NCBI GenBank assembly: GCA_035758925.1
Contig: DASTVV010000145.1
Span: 54,694 to 118,693 of the forward strand
Length of the DNA stretch: 64,000 nt
Direction: 5' to 3'
Source of the DNA: DASPMP01 sp035758925
GTDB taxonomy: Bacteria > Gemmatimonadota > Gemmatimonadetes > Gemmatimonadales > Gemmatimonadaceae
Shown here: positions 8,288 through 16,417 of the stretch, in pieces
How positions within the stretch are numbered: position 1 is the first letter of the stretch
How the letters are laid out: each line of letters opens with the position of its first letter
Translations under genes and position numbers: made by a program
The notes under the pieces: model-generated
What the model was told of the DNA's origin: nothing
Database searches by the model: none
What the model saw: the letters and a program-made list of their open reading frames with translations, nothing else

Positions 8288-8686
8288 ATGCCACGGTCGT
8301 ATAATGCCAGAGCTATTGCACTTACGATCGGACGCACAGCCAAGTGGGTGGACAACCTCCTTTCACATCACGCACTACCGGGCGTTACCGGAGGCAGGCA
8401 GGGCGTTCAGCGCGTCATCTCCGACGACGGTTTGCTCGCCGTGGAAATCACTCGGCTCCTCGTGGTCGAAATCGGAGTCCCACTGGACCGCGCCGCGGCG
8501 CTGGTTCGCGCGGCATTCGCGGTGCGCTCAGCCGACGACATGCAGGTCACTACCGATTCTGGCCTCGTTCTCACCTTCCAGCTGCCGACCATCGAGCGCC
8601 GGCTTCGGGACCGCATGACAGAGGCGATGGAGTCAGTGGGCCACGTCCGACGCGGTCGCCCTCCGCGTATGGCTGCCACTAGCTAA
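8288..8686 (+). CDS. Small MerR-like helix-turn-helix protein, unknown role
   Basis: A 132-residue protein. Residues about 5-50 (YNARAIALTIGRTAKWVDNLLSHH, then GVQRVISDDGLLAVEI) look like a MerR/excisionase-type winged helix that tests for a DNA-binding site. The middle is hydrophobic and helical, and the tail is basic (RRGRPPR). No ligand domain is visible. The ATG is preceded by GAGG at a suitable distance. A Fur-type palindrome ends 44 bases upstream of the start. It may be a lineage-specific regulator; no named family is claimed. Confidence 0.7.
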   Translation: MPRSYNARAIALTIGRTAKWVDNLLSHHALPGVTGGRQGVQRVISDDGLLAVEITRLLVVEIGVPLDRAAALVRAAFAVRSADDMQVTTDSGLVLTFQLPTIERRLRDRMTEAMESVGHVRRGRPPRMAATS

Positions 8687-8688
8687 AG

Positions 8689-8720
8689 AAAAAAACGCCG
8701 GGCGACTGAATCGCCCGGCG
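8689..8720 (-). terminator. Rho-independent terminator after the first cold-shock gene
   Basis: A perfect 10-bp stem CGCCGGGCGA / TCGCCCGGCG (8696-8705, 8711-8720) is followed on the minus strand by seven T. It ends the cold-shock transcript and abuts the stop of the helix-turn-helix gene. Confidence 0.92.
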
Positions 8721-8759
8721 CTCGTGGTTCCTTTCAATTTGCGGTACAGCGTCCTGGCC

Positions 8760-8972
8760 TCAGCCAGCCATGCGCGCGACGTTCTCGGCTGCCGGTCCTT
8801 TGGCACCCTGCACGAGGTCGAACTCGACCGCCTCCCCTTCGGCGAGCGTCTTGAAGCCGCTGCCCTGAATCGCGCTGTAGTGCACGAAGCAATCCCGGTC
8901 GCCACCGTCAGGGGTGATGAATCCAAAACCCTTCGCATCGTTGAACCACTTCACTTTTCCGGTCGTGCGCAT
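8760..8972 (-). CDS. Cold-shock domain protein (CspA family)
   Basis: A 70-residue single cold-shock OB-fold that binds single-stranded RNA or DNA. RNP1 (KGFGFIT) and RNP2 (CFVHYSAI) are visible after GKVKWFNDA. In RNP2 a Cys replaces the usual Val before FVH. Between the start and the next gene upstream lie about 135 bases; they include a 7-bp hairpin GGAAGCA-CCA-TGCTTCC at 9039-9055, in keeping with the long structured leaders of csp mRNAs. A strong terminator follows. A second family member is at 33307-33507. Confidence 0.95.
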   Translation of the reverse strand: MRTTGKVKWFNDAKGFGFITPDGGDRDCFVHYSAIQGSGFKTLAEGEAVEFDLVQGAKGPAAENVARMAG

Positions 8973-9108
8973 ACCTGCTCCTGAAGAGACCTTGGGCGAC
9001 AGCCCGTGACCCGGTCCGGCCGCCCACCGATGAGCCGCGGAAGCACCATGCTTCCGTGCGGGAAAACGCTGCGAAGGTATTAGTGAGTCACGGGACCGTC
9101 AATGGAGA

Positions 9109-9579
9109 CTACGGCTCGTTCACTTTGCGGACGCCCACGATGAAGTACTGCGTCTCGCCAAAGCACGACGTGGGCACACCGCGGTGTTCCTCGTACTCCA
9201 GGGCAACCCGGTTGCCGACCGAGCTCTGAATGATCCTGGCGATGCTGTCGCTCCGAACACTGAAGAGCCAGCGCTCCTGCGCGGCCCCGGGCATATTGAC
9301 CATCGCCAACTCGCCCTCCCACGTGCGGCACACCCATCCCTTCTTCGAGATCTTCTGGACCCATCCCGCGCGATCGCCACGGGAGTAGGTATAGGAGAGC
9401 GTTATCCAGGCCCAAAGGGCGAAGACGCCCAGTGGAAGCACCACAACCACCCCGAGCAGGACCATTGCCCATTTCCATTTACTGCGGCGGCGGGGCGGCG
9501 GCGGGGGCGCCACATGCTCTCTGGTGTCGGGCGTACCCTCTTCTTTCTCGTCGGCCACGTGAGCTCCGGTTGTTCTCAC
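9109..9579 (-). CDS. Single-pass membrane protein of unknown function
   Basis: A 156-residue protein with a charged, proline-rich N-terminus (PPPPPRRRSKWKW), one transmembrane helix (about residues 37-60, AMVLLGVVVVLPLGVFALWAW) and a soluble C-terminal domain that starts with AGWVQKISKKGWVCRTWEGELAMVN. Similar short proteins are known in proteobacterial genomes, where they often carry an erroneous dehydrogenase label; I see no enzyme motif here. A start further in (about residue 8, GTG) is also possible. It diverges from ispG across 56 bases. Confidence 0.75.
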   Translation of the reverse strand: MRTTGAHVADEKEEGTPDTREHVAPPPPPRRRSKWKWAMVLLGVVVVLPLGVFALWAWITLSYTYSRGDRAGWVQKISKKGWVCRTWEGELAMVNMPGAAQERWLFSVRSDSIARIIQSSVGNRVALEYEEHRGVPTSCFGETQYFIVGVRKVNEP

Positions 9580-9635
9580 ACCAAGCTACGTCCCGCCGTG
9601 CCACGTCGGTATCTTGAGATAATTCGACCAACCTG

Positions 9636-10877
9636 ATGGCCTTCACCCCTCGCAGACAAACCCCGACAACCTGGGTCGGCATGGTGCCGATCGGTTCGGC
9701 GTTCCCGGTCGCCGTCCAGTCGATGACGAACACCGACACGGCGGACGCGGAAGCGACGGCTGCCCAGGTAAGCGCGCTCGCGGCCGCCGGTTCCGAGATC
9801 GTACGGATCACCGTGAACAACGAGGAGGCAGCGGCCGCAGTTCCCGAGATCGTACGGCGGGTTCGCTCCAACGGCGCGCCCACGCCGATCGTCGGCGACT
9901 TCCATTACAACGGCCATCTTCTGCTCGTGAAGTATCCGGACTGCGCAAAGGCCCTCGATAAGTATCGCATCAATCCAGGCAACGTCGGTGGCAAGCGGCG
10001 CGATGAGAACTTTCGCACGATCGTGCGGATCGCGGCGGAACTCGACAAGCCGGTTCGAATCGGCGTCAACTGGGGATCGCTCGACCAGGATCTGCTCACG
10101 CAGATGATGGACGAGAACGCCAAGGCGACAGAGCCGCGGGACTCCAAGGATGTCTATATCGAGGCCATGCTCGCGAGCGCGTTGCGCTCGGCGACGCTCG
10201 CGGAAGAAGAGGGCCTCGGTCACGACCGGATCGTGATCTCCGCGAAAGTCTCGGACGTGCAGGATCTCGTGGAGGTCTACCGCCGGCTCGCGAAGCGCTG
10301 CGACTATCCGCTGCACCTCGGGCTCACCGAGGCGGGTATCGGGACCAAGGGAATCGTTTCCAGTGCGGCGGCGCTCTCGATTCTGCTCGCCGAGGGCATT
10401 GGCGACACCATACGTGTCTCCCTCACGCCGAGACCCGGTGGTGCCCGCACCGAAGAAGTGCAGGTCGCTCGGCAGGTGCTTCAGTCACTTCGTCTGCGCA
10501 GCTTCGAGCCACAGGTCACGGCGTGTCCGGGGTGCGGCAGAACGACATCCACCTTCTTCCAGCACATGGCAGAAGAGATTCAGTCGTTCATTCAGCACCG
10601 CATGCCCGATTGGAAAACGCGCCACCCGGGCGTCGAAGACATGCGAGTTGCAGTGATGGGATGCGTCGTCAACGGACCGGGCGAATCACGCCACGCCAAC
10701 ATCGGTATCTCACTTCCGGGGACGTTCGAGGAGCCGAAAGCGCCGGTCTACGTGGACGGTGCCCTGCACACGACGTTGAAAGGGGATGGACTCGTGCGCG
10801 GCTTTCTCGAGATTCTGGAGGCCTACGTGGTGCGGAAGTATCCGAGCCAGGACCGAACTCTCGCCTCGGTGAAGTAA
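9636..10877 (+). CDS. ispG: 4-hydroxy-3-methylbut-2-enyl diphosphate synthase
   Basis: A 413-residue iron-sulfur enzyme of the MEP isoprenoid pathway. The TIM-barrel half opens with PIGSAFPVAVQSMTNTDT and includes GDFHYNGHLLL and INPGN. The C-terminal half holds the [4Fe-4S] ligands in TACPGCGRT (about 297-300) and MGCVVNGPGES (about 342), with the conserved late glutamate in the same motif. The length matches the bacterial single-barrel form. It stands alone between divergent and convergent neighbours, with no other MEP genes in the window. Confidence 0.97.
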   Translation: MAFTPRRQTPTTWVGMVPIGSAFPVAVQSMTNTDTADAEATAAQVSALAAAGSEIVRITVNNEEAAAAVPEIVRRVRSNGAPTPIVGDFHYNGHLLLVKYPDCAKALDKYRINPGNVGGKRRDENFRTIVRIAAELDKPVRIGVNWGSLDQDLLTQMMDENAKATEPRDSKDVYIEAMLASALRSATLAEEEGLGHDRIVISAKVSDVQDLVEVYRRLAKRCDYPLHLGLTEAGIGTKGIVSSAAALSILLAEGIGDTIRVSLTPRPGGARTEEVQVARQVLQSLRLRSFEPQVTACPGCGRTTSTFFQHMAEEIQSFIQHRMPDWKTRHPGVEDMRVAVMGCVVNGPGESRHANIGISLPGTFEEPKAPVYVDGALHTTLKGDGLVRGFLEILEAYVVRKYPSQDRTLASVK

Positions 10878-10881
10878 GGCC

Positions 10882-11499
10882 TCAGGCCTGCTCGAGCGCC
10901 TCGACGGTCTGCTCCAATTCAGCCATGATCGGAGCATGAAAGTCCAGAGCGGCCAGGCGGTCATAGACTGACCGGTACCAGCGAATCGTTCCTTCCTTGC
11001 CCAGCTTGAACCTGGCCCAGACGCTGTCTGGCTCGATCGTTCGCTGAAGGTCGGACAGGAGCGTGTTGGCGTTATGCAGTTTGTCGGCGGCGCACACCCA
11101 ACGCGCTCGATCGCTCGCCGCCGCCAGCCGTTCCAGGTAGTCCGCTCGCTTCTCTTCCGGCGAGAACTCGTCGCCGTCCTCGCCTGTCGTCCGGTAAGTC
11201 ACCGCGAGCACGATGTCGAGCACCTCTGCACCGAATTTCGCTCCAATGCGCTGCTCGAGCATGTCGGCGGTGTAGTGCTTCGTCACGCAGTCCTCGATCA
11301 CATCGTGCAGGATCCCGGCGACGACGGTGGTCTCGTCACATCCGTAGCGCGTGAGAATGATGGCTACGTTCGCCGGGTGCGTGAGGTAGGGAAGGCGCGT
11401 TCCCTTTCGAACCTGCTGGTCGTGATGCTTCGCCGCGAACGCCAACGCGTGATTGATGCGATCGGAATAACCCGCGGCGTGCTGAGCGTGCGTCGGCAT
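10882..11499 (-). CDS. HD-domain alarmone hydrolase-like protein (MESH1/SpoT hydrolase type)
   Basis: A 205-residue stand-alone HD domain. The motifs follow the SpoT hydrolase order: HHDQQVRKG, LPYLTHPANVA, the metal-binding pair in AGILHDVIEDC (about 62-72) and a downstream ADKLHNANTLL. No synthetase, TGS or ACT domain is present, so it resembles the small alarmone hydrolases that remove pyrophosphate from (p)ppGpp or act on NADPH. Substrate assignment is inference from the motif pattern. It converges on ispG with a 4-base gap. Confidence 0.8.
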   Translation of the reverse strand: MPTHAQHAAGYSDRINHALAFAAKHHDQQVRKGTRLPYLTHPANVAIILTRYGCDETTVVAGILHDVIEDCVTKHYTADMLEQRIGAKFGAEVLDIVLAVTYRTTGEDGDEFSPEEKRADYLERLAAASDRARWVCAADKLHNANTLLSDLQRTIEPDSVWARFKLGKEGTIRWYRSVYDRLAALDFHAPIMAELEQTVEALEQA

Positions 11500-11560
11500 A
11501 CCGTTGCAAAGCTATCCCATGAGGCCTGGCGGGTCACCACCAGTCGAATCGCTCGGTCCG

Positions 11561-13303
11561 TCAGGAGGAGACCGGCGCCGCAGCCCGGGCTTTCGTCCGT
11601 TTGGCGCGCTTCCGTGAGGTAAGTTCGCGCGGCGTCGGCAACAGCGGGCGGGGCGCGTTCCACAGGACGACGCCACGCACCTGGCCTCCAGAGGCACGGA
11701 TGCGTTGCAGATTTGTCCTGAGATTCCTCAGCGGCGTGATTCCCGGTTGCGCGCAATAGACAACATCAGGGGCAGGTAGTGTTGCCGGTAGGCCGCTGGC
11801 CACCTCCTGCGGGCGCGCAAGGACGAAGATCGCGTCATAATACCGGGAGAGCCGGCCTGCATCTCTCCTCAAGAGCGCGGCAATCTCATTCGCGGGTGGT
11901 GCTGCGCCGTCCAGTCCGAACGGAACCAGATCGACGGACTTTTCCCGGCCGACCCTCGCCGCCACCCTCGCGTCCGCCCAGCTCGTTCCGCGCTGAAGGA
12001 TGTCGATCAAGCCCGGCGAGACCCTGGCTCGCAGTGCGGCCGACGCGCTGCAGGTCGTTTCCGCGTCCAGCACCAGCGTACTTCGCGCTTCCTCGGCAGC
12101 GATCGCGGCCAGGTTGCACGTCACCACGGCCGCAACCGCCATTTCGTCCCCTGTTATCGTGGCGCTCAAGAGCGCCGGGTGCTCGGTGGCGAGCCCGAGA
12201 TACGCCAGTTGGTATCCTTCGGCGCCAGGATCGAAGTACGGAGGCGCCAGACGATCCGCTTCGCGGCGGCCGCGTTCAGCCGATGGCATGGGCGTTTCGA
12301 CGGTGGAGAGCACTCGGACACCGAGAAACCGTTCGAGCTCGTTGGCATCGGAGACGCGCGGACGTCGAATCTCGCCGACGAACGCGGTGGCGAATCCGAT
12401 GACGGCGCTCAGGACGAATGCCGATGCCAATAGCGCCAGTGGCGGTGCGACGGCACTCGCGCGCTCGCGCGCGCGCTCTTCCGCGAGATCGAGCTCCTGT
12501 GAGCGGTGTCGCAAGACGGCCAGCGAATCGCTCGCCAGGCGAATCGCCGTACTGGCCGAGTCAACCACAGCCAACGGCGCCAGTGTGTCGATGGTTGGCA
12601 CCTCGCCCGTGGACGCAGTGGGCGTCGCGTTAGTCAGCTCAGTCTGCACGACCCGCAATCGCTCACTCGCGATGCTCTTGATCGCGCGGCCGATGTCGTT
12701 CGCGCGCGATGTCAGCGCGACAAAGATCGGATCGACACCGCCGACCGCGCCGATTCCCTCGCGCTCCCGCTCGATGTCGGAGAGCGAATCGACGAGTGCC
12801 CTGACACGCGCATCGTCGCGCATCTCCGGGAGGTCGGCCAGTGCGCGATAGGACGTAGGCAGGGGCGCTTGCTCCGCGCGGAGCAGCAGTCGCTCGAGGG
12901 TTCGCGCGTGCACGATCAGCGAATCGCGGCGAGGTCCCATTGTGGCGCCAAGCGAGTCCGCCGCACGCTGCGCCTCGACCTCGGCGGAGCGCTGTCTCGC
13001 GATGTTCAACGTCGACTCCGCCTGTGCCAATCGCGTGTTGGCGATCTGCGCGCTCGCCATGACGGCAAGCGTGTCGGGCCGGGCGATAACCGGGATCTTG
13101 GTGGGCGGCTTCGTCCGCGGAACGACGATGAGCGATACGAGCGCGGTCACGAAGGTCGCCACGCTCGTGGCTCCGATGAACGCCGGGCGTTGGAGCGCGT
13201 TGCGCGCTCGGTTCGCCAGCCAGGTCTGGCGCGAGATCGCGCGCCGGAGATCGGACGCCGGAATCGCCGGCGTGGCAGCGGTTAGCGTGGCCACGTGGTC
13301 CAT
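11561..13303 (-). CDS. Wzz/chain-length-determinant-like membrane protein with degenerate BY-kinase domain
   Basis: A 580-residue protein built like a tyrosine-kinase polysaccharide co-polymerase: a cytoplasmic N-terminus, TM1 (about 40-60), a long helical periplasmic region rich in Ala, Glu and Arg, TM2 (about 290-315) and a C-terminal P-loop-like domain. In that domain the Walker A loop (normally GxGKT/S) reads TGDEMAVAAVV, the Walker B Asp-rich strand reads AIFVLAR, and no tyrosine-rich tail remains; only the VLDAE strand is kept. It is probably not an ATPase. The start is set at ATG 13303 because the frame upstream lies inside a terminator hairpin. No glycan genes are adjacent. Confidence 0.75.
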   Translation of the reverse strand: MDHVATLTAATPAIPASDLRRAISRQTWLANRARNALQRPAFIGATSVATFVTALVSLIVVPRTKPPTKIPVIARPDTLAVMASAQIANTRLAQAESTLNIARQRSAEVEAQRAADSLGATMGPRRDSLIVHARTLERLLLRAEQAPLPTSYRALADLPEMRDDARVRALVDSLSDIEREREGIGAVGGVDPIFVALTSRANDIGRAIKSIASERLRVVQTELTNATPTASTGEVPTIDTLAPLAVVDSASTAIRLASDSLAVLRHRSQELDLAEERARERASAVAPPLALLASAFVLSAVIGFATAFVGEIRRPRVSDANELERFLGVRVLSTVETPMPSAERGRREADRLAPPYFDPGAEGYQLAYLGLATEHPALLSATITGDEMAVAAVVTCNLAAIAAEEARSTLVLDAETTCSASAALRARVSPGLIDILQRGTSWADARVAARVGREKSVDLVPFGLDGAAPPANEIAALLRRDAGRLSRYYDAIFVLARPQEVASGLPATLPAPDVVYCAQPGITPLRNLRTNLQRIRASGGQVRGVVLWNAPRPLLPTPRELTSRKRAKRTKARAAAPVSS

Positions 13304-13309
13304 GAATGC

Positions 13310-13339
13310 AAAAGGCGGGCGCAAGCGCGCCCGCCTTTT
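13310..13339 (-). terminator. Rho-independent terminator after the cupredoxin gene
   Basis: A perfect 13-bp stem AAAAGGCGGGCGC / GCGCCCGCCTTTT with loop AAGC lies 19 bases past the cupredoxin stop. It separates that gene from the Wzz-like gene and fixes the latter's start at 13303. Confidence 0.9.
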
Positions 13340-13358
13340 GACCTGCTTGTGTCCTGGC

Positions 13359-13859
13359 TTACTGAACCGTGACCGAGCCCTTCATACCCGTCGCGATGTG
13401 CGGCGTGCAGATGTAGTTGTACTTGCCCGCCGGAATATTCGCGAACGACATCTCGTACTTCTCGTTCGGGTTGAGCAGCATCGGGCTCGAGAGATCGGAG
13501 ATCTGATTGGGCATGTTCGCCGAGAGCTGCGCACGAGCTGCGGCCGGAACGTCCTGGAAAGCAACGTTGTGGGGGCCACCGGACACCATGATCCAGCGAA
13601 CTCCATCGCCGGGCTTCACGACCACGTCAACCGGATCGAATTTGTAGCCTTTCTCATCGCCCAACATCTTCACTTCGTGCCAGGTCCCAGTGACCGGCGC
13701 CATCGTACCCGCTGCGGCACCAGGAGCAGGTGCGGCGGCCGTCGTGGCGCCGGCAGCCGGCGCGGCTGCACCCGTATCCGTTCTTGCCTTCTCGCCACCG
13801 CCACCGCACGCACTCATTGCGGCGAACGCCGCCACGAGCGCCAGTCCGTTGAACCGCAT
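13359..13859 (-). CDS. Plastocyanin-like cupredoxin lipoprotein
   Basis: A 166-residue blue-copper-type lipoprotein. The signal peptide ends in the lipobox MSAC (Cys about 18), followed by an Ala/Pro/Thr linker and a cupredoxin domain. Type-1 copper ligands are visible: His in GGPHNVAF, then Cys, His and Met in YICTPHIATGMKG. The frame extends upstream, but the ATG at 13859 gives a normal signal peptide and follows GGAGG. It probably carries electrons in the periplasm. A perfect Rex-type operator lies 64 bases upstream, suggesting control by the NADH/NAD+ ratio. Confidence 0.9.
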   Translation of the reverse strand: MRFNGLALVAAFAAMSACGGGGEKARTDTGAAAPAAGATTAAAPAPGAAAGTMAPVTGTWHEVKMLGDEKGYKFDPVDVVVKPGDGVRWIMVSGGPHNVAFQDVPAAARAQLSANMPNQISDLSSPMLLNPNEKYEMSFANIPAGKYNYICTPHIATGMKGSVTVQ

Positions 13860-13922
13860 TGCCAGAGGCCTCCGATGAATTGCCAGAGAGTTCACTTCAG
13901 AGAGCTGCAGGAACAAACACGA

Positions 13923-13940
13923 TTGTGAATTTATTCACAA
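13923..13940. promoter_or_regulatory. Rex-type operator upstream of the cupredoxin gene
   Basis: TTGTGAATTTATTCACAA is a perfect inverted repeat and matches the Rex consensus TTGTGAA-N4-TTCACAA at every fixed position. It sits between cupredoxin (start 13859, minus) and murB (start 14044, plus) and is closer to cupredoxin. No rex gene is in this window. Confidence 0.7.
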
Positions 13941-14043
13941 GCGTGACTAGCCGCAACGCGCAGATCGCCGAGCAATGTGTGCGCCAATCGAGCGCCCTGC
14001 GTCGTGGCGGCAGCGACATCGCGCGTGTTCCTTTCTGACCACC

Positions 14044-14988
14044 ATGACTTCCGCGCTTTCATCGATGTCGAACCTCGAGCGGACTCTCGGCCGGGAAAAG
14101 TTGCGCCGCGACGTCACGCTTGCTCCATACACCACCTTCAAGATCGGCGGGCCGGCGGACCTGTTCTACGAAGCCACGTCGGCAGACGAGTTAGCGACGG
14201 CGGTGACCACGGCCCGCAAACTGGAGCTCCCACATTTCGTGCTGGGGCTGGGCGCCAATATCCTGATCGGCGATCGCGGGTTTCGCGGCCTCGTGATTCG
14301 TAATGCGGCCGCGCATCACGAATTCTCGCGCGACGGCCTGTTATGGACTGAGAGTGGTGCGGTGATGAAGGACTTGATTCAGGAGTCCGTCCGCCTTGGC
14401 TGGTCCGGCCTCGAGCACTACGTGGGCATTCCAAGCACTGTGGGCGGCGCGATCTGGCAGAACCTGCACTTCCTGTCGCCGGCGCCGAAGCGCGAGCGCA
14501 CGATGTTCATCGCCGAGGTTTTCGATTCGTGCGAGATCCTGAGCGAAGAGGGAGCACGCAAGACCGTCGGGGGCGACTACGTGCAATTCGGCTACGACGA
14601 TACCGTCTTTCATCACCGAAGAGACGTCGTGCTAGCGGTGACGTTCCGGCTCGCGCGCGGCGCTCAGGACGAGATGCAGCGCATTCTGCAGGAGAATCTG
14701 AGTTGGCGTGGCGGCAAGCATCCCTGGCTCGACTGGCACCCAAGCGCTGGATCGATTTTCAAGAAGATCGAAGGCGTCGGCGCCGGAAGGCTCGTCGACC
14801 AGTGCGGCCTGAAAGGGCACAGGATCGGTGACGCACAAATCTCGTACATCCACGCCAACATCCTGGTCAATCTTGGGAAGGCGACAGCGAAGGACGTCCG
14901 CGCGCTGATCAGTTTGGCGCAGGAGTCCGTGCATGACAAGTTCAACGTTCACCTAGAGCCGGAAATTGGCTTCATTGGCGAATTTTAG
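14044..14988 (+). CDS. murB: UDP-N-acetylmuramate dehydrogenase
   Basis: A 314-residue FAD enzyme that reduces UDP-GlcNAc-enolpyruvate to UDP-MurNAc in peptidoglycan precursor synthesis. Visible are APYTTFKIGGPADLF, the FAD loop LGLGANILIGDRGFRGLVI, GIPSTVGGA, the active-site serine in HPSAGSIFKKIEG and the terminal glutamate in LEPEIGFIG. The frame reaches back to 13975, but the ATG at 14044 gives the usual N-terminus; 14065 is an alternative. It stands apart from the mur/dcw cluster. ddl, another wall gene, begins at 63883. Confidence 0.94.
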   Translation: MTSALSSMSNLERTLGREKLRRDVTLAPYTTFKIGGPADLFYEATSADELATAVTTARKLELPHFVLGLGANILIGDRGFRGLVIRNAAAHHEFSRDGLLWTESGAVMKDLIQESVRLGWSGLEHYVGIPSTVGGAIWQNLHFLSPAPKRERTMFIAEVFDSCEILSEEGARKTVGGDYVQFGYDDTVFHHRRDVVLAVTFRLARGAQDEMQRILQENLSWRGGKHPWLDWHPSAGSIFKKIEGVGAGRLVDQCGLKGHRIGDAQISYIHANILVNLGKATAKDVRALISLAQESVHDKFNVHLEPEIGFIGEF

Positions 14989-15023
14989 CGCCATGCTGTC
15001 TGATTGATGTGATGTTGATGTCG

Positions 15024-15377
15024 CTACTTAGTCCACGATTTCCAGGTTTCTTCTGCTAGCCCCACCGTCATGTCCGGTGGCTGCCCGAGTCGTCGCACAA
15101 GTGGCATGCGAAGAAGGGACGGTTCGGCGAGCAAGCGATCGACCCAGCGACCGGCGGACACATTCGAGTGTCTCAGCCCCAGCTCTTCGTATCGCCGCGA
15201 GTCTCGATCCACGAGCGCCTCGATGCCAAAGCGCTGGATGAACCTCTGGAGCTCGCCTTCGGACATCGCGCGCTCGACAAGATCGACGAAGTGGGTGCGC
15301 ACCCGGCGCTCCGCGAAGAATCGGAGTGCCTTGCGGGTGTCCACGCTCTTTTTTACCCCGAAGATCTGAACTTCCAT
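15024..15377 (-). CDS. ArsC/Spx-fold protein lacking all cysteines
   Basis: A 117-residue protein that aligns with the YffB/ArsC thioredoxin-fold family: VQIFGVKKSVDTRKALRFFAER at the start, FVDLVERAMSEGELQRF in the middle and a C-terminal LRMPLVRRLGQPPDMTVGLAEE like the family's RPI/V-x-G segment. In active relatives the N-terminal loop reads N-C-x-T; here it reads K-S-V-D-T, and there is no cysteine anywhere in the protein. It cannot act as a thiol reductase by the known mechanism. A Spx-like binding role is possible but unproven. It diverges from the YheT gene across 20 bases. Confidence 0.8.
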   Translation of the reverse strand: MEVQIFGVKKSVDTRKALRFFAERRVRTHFVDLVERAMSEGELQRFIQRFGIEALVDRDSRRYEELGLRHSNVSAGRWVDRLLAEPSLLRMPLVRRLGQPPDMTVGLAEETWKSWTK

Positions 15378-15397
15378 GACCGTCTCGCGCTATTCAG

Positions 15398-16399
15398 ATG
15401 CCGCATCGTTCAACCATCCGCGAGTATAGATACCGCCCGGCGTGGTGGCTACGCGGCGGGCACGCGCAAACGCTTTGGGGGCGTTTCGCACGGCGGCCGG
15501 TGCCGGTAGCGACGTCCGTCGAATACCTCACGACGCCCGACGGCGACACAGTCGAAGTTCACCATGTCACCGCCGCTCCAAACGCTCCGCGCGTGCTCTT
15601 TCTGCATGGGCTGGAAGGCTCATCGCGGTCGCACTACGTGGCCGGCGCATTCCACCAGGCCAGCACGCGCGGATGGGGCGCATCGCTGATGGTGTTTCGC
15701 GGTTGTGGCACTCAACCCAACGTTGCGCGTCGATTCTATCACTCTGGTGAAACGGGTGACCCAGCCTTTGTGTTCGATCGGCTCGCTGCGCGGTGGCCGA
15801 ACAGCGCGTGGTTTCTCCTTGGTGTTTCGCTGGGCGGGAATGTGCTGCTCAAGTGGCTTGGCGAGCTGGGCGACCATGTCGACCCTCGAATTCGCGCCGC
15901 GGCCGCAATTTCGGTTCCCTTCGATCTCGAGGCCGGCGCTCGGCATATCTCGCGCGGGTTCGCGCGTGTGTACGATGCGAACTTCCTTCGCTCGCTGCGC
16001 CAGAAGGCGCTGGCCAAACTAACCCGCTACCCCGATCTCTTCGACCGATCCGCGCTCGAGAGAGCCCGGTCCGTCTACGATTTCGACGAGGTGGTTACTG
16101 GCCCGGTGCACGGGTTTGCCAACGCGCGAGACTACTACGAACGGAGCAGCTCGCAGCGGTATCTCGCGCAGATCAGGATTCCCACGCTGCTGTTGTCTTC
16201 GCGGGATGATCCGTTTCTTCCCCCTGATGTCCTCGAGCGCGTCCAGCGCATAGTCGATGGAAACCCGAGCCTGACCGCGGAGTTTCATCGCGGAGGTGGT
16301 CACGTAGGGTTCGTCGCGGGCCGGTGGCCCTGGCGGCCATTCTACTACGCCGAGTGGCGTGCCTTTCGCTACTTCGAGGAAATGGTGGAGCCCAGGTAG
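15398..16399 (+). CDS. YheT-family alpha/beta hydrolase
   Basis: A 333-residue hydrolase. The N-terminal PAWWLRGGHAQTLWG is typical of the YheT/ABHD1-3 family. VLFLHGLEGSSRSHYV carries the oxyanion region, and GVSLGGNVLLKW the nucleophile elbow (Ser about 143). SSRDDPFLP supplies the acid and GGGHVGFV the histidine. Substrates of bacterial members are not well defined; short-chain esters or lipids are likely. No signal peptide is seen. Confidence 0.9.
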   Translation: MPHRSTIREYRYRPAWWLRGGHAQTLWGRFARRPVPVATSVEYLTTPDGDTVEVHHVTAAPNAPRVLFLHGLEGSSRSHYVAGAFHQASTRGWGASLMVFRGCGTQPNVARRFYHSGETGDPAFVFDRLAARWPNSAWFLLGVSLGGNVLLKWLGELGDHVDPRIRAAAAISVPFDLEAGARHISRGFARVYDANFLRSLRQKALAKLTRYPDLFDRSALERARSVYDFDEVVTGPVHGFANARDYYERSSSQRYLAQIRIPTLLLSSRDDPFLPPDVLERVQRIVDGNPSLTAEFHRGGGHVGFVAGRWPWRPFYYAEWRAFRYFEEMVEPR

Positions 16400-16417
16400 C
16401 GGAGCTATTACGATTGC

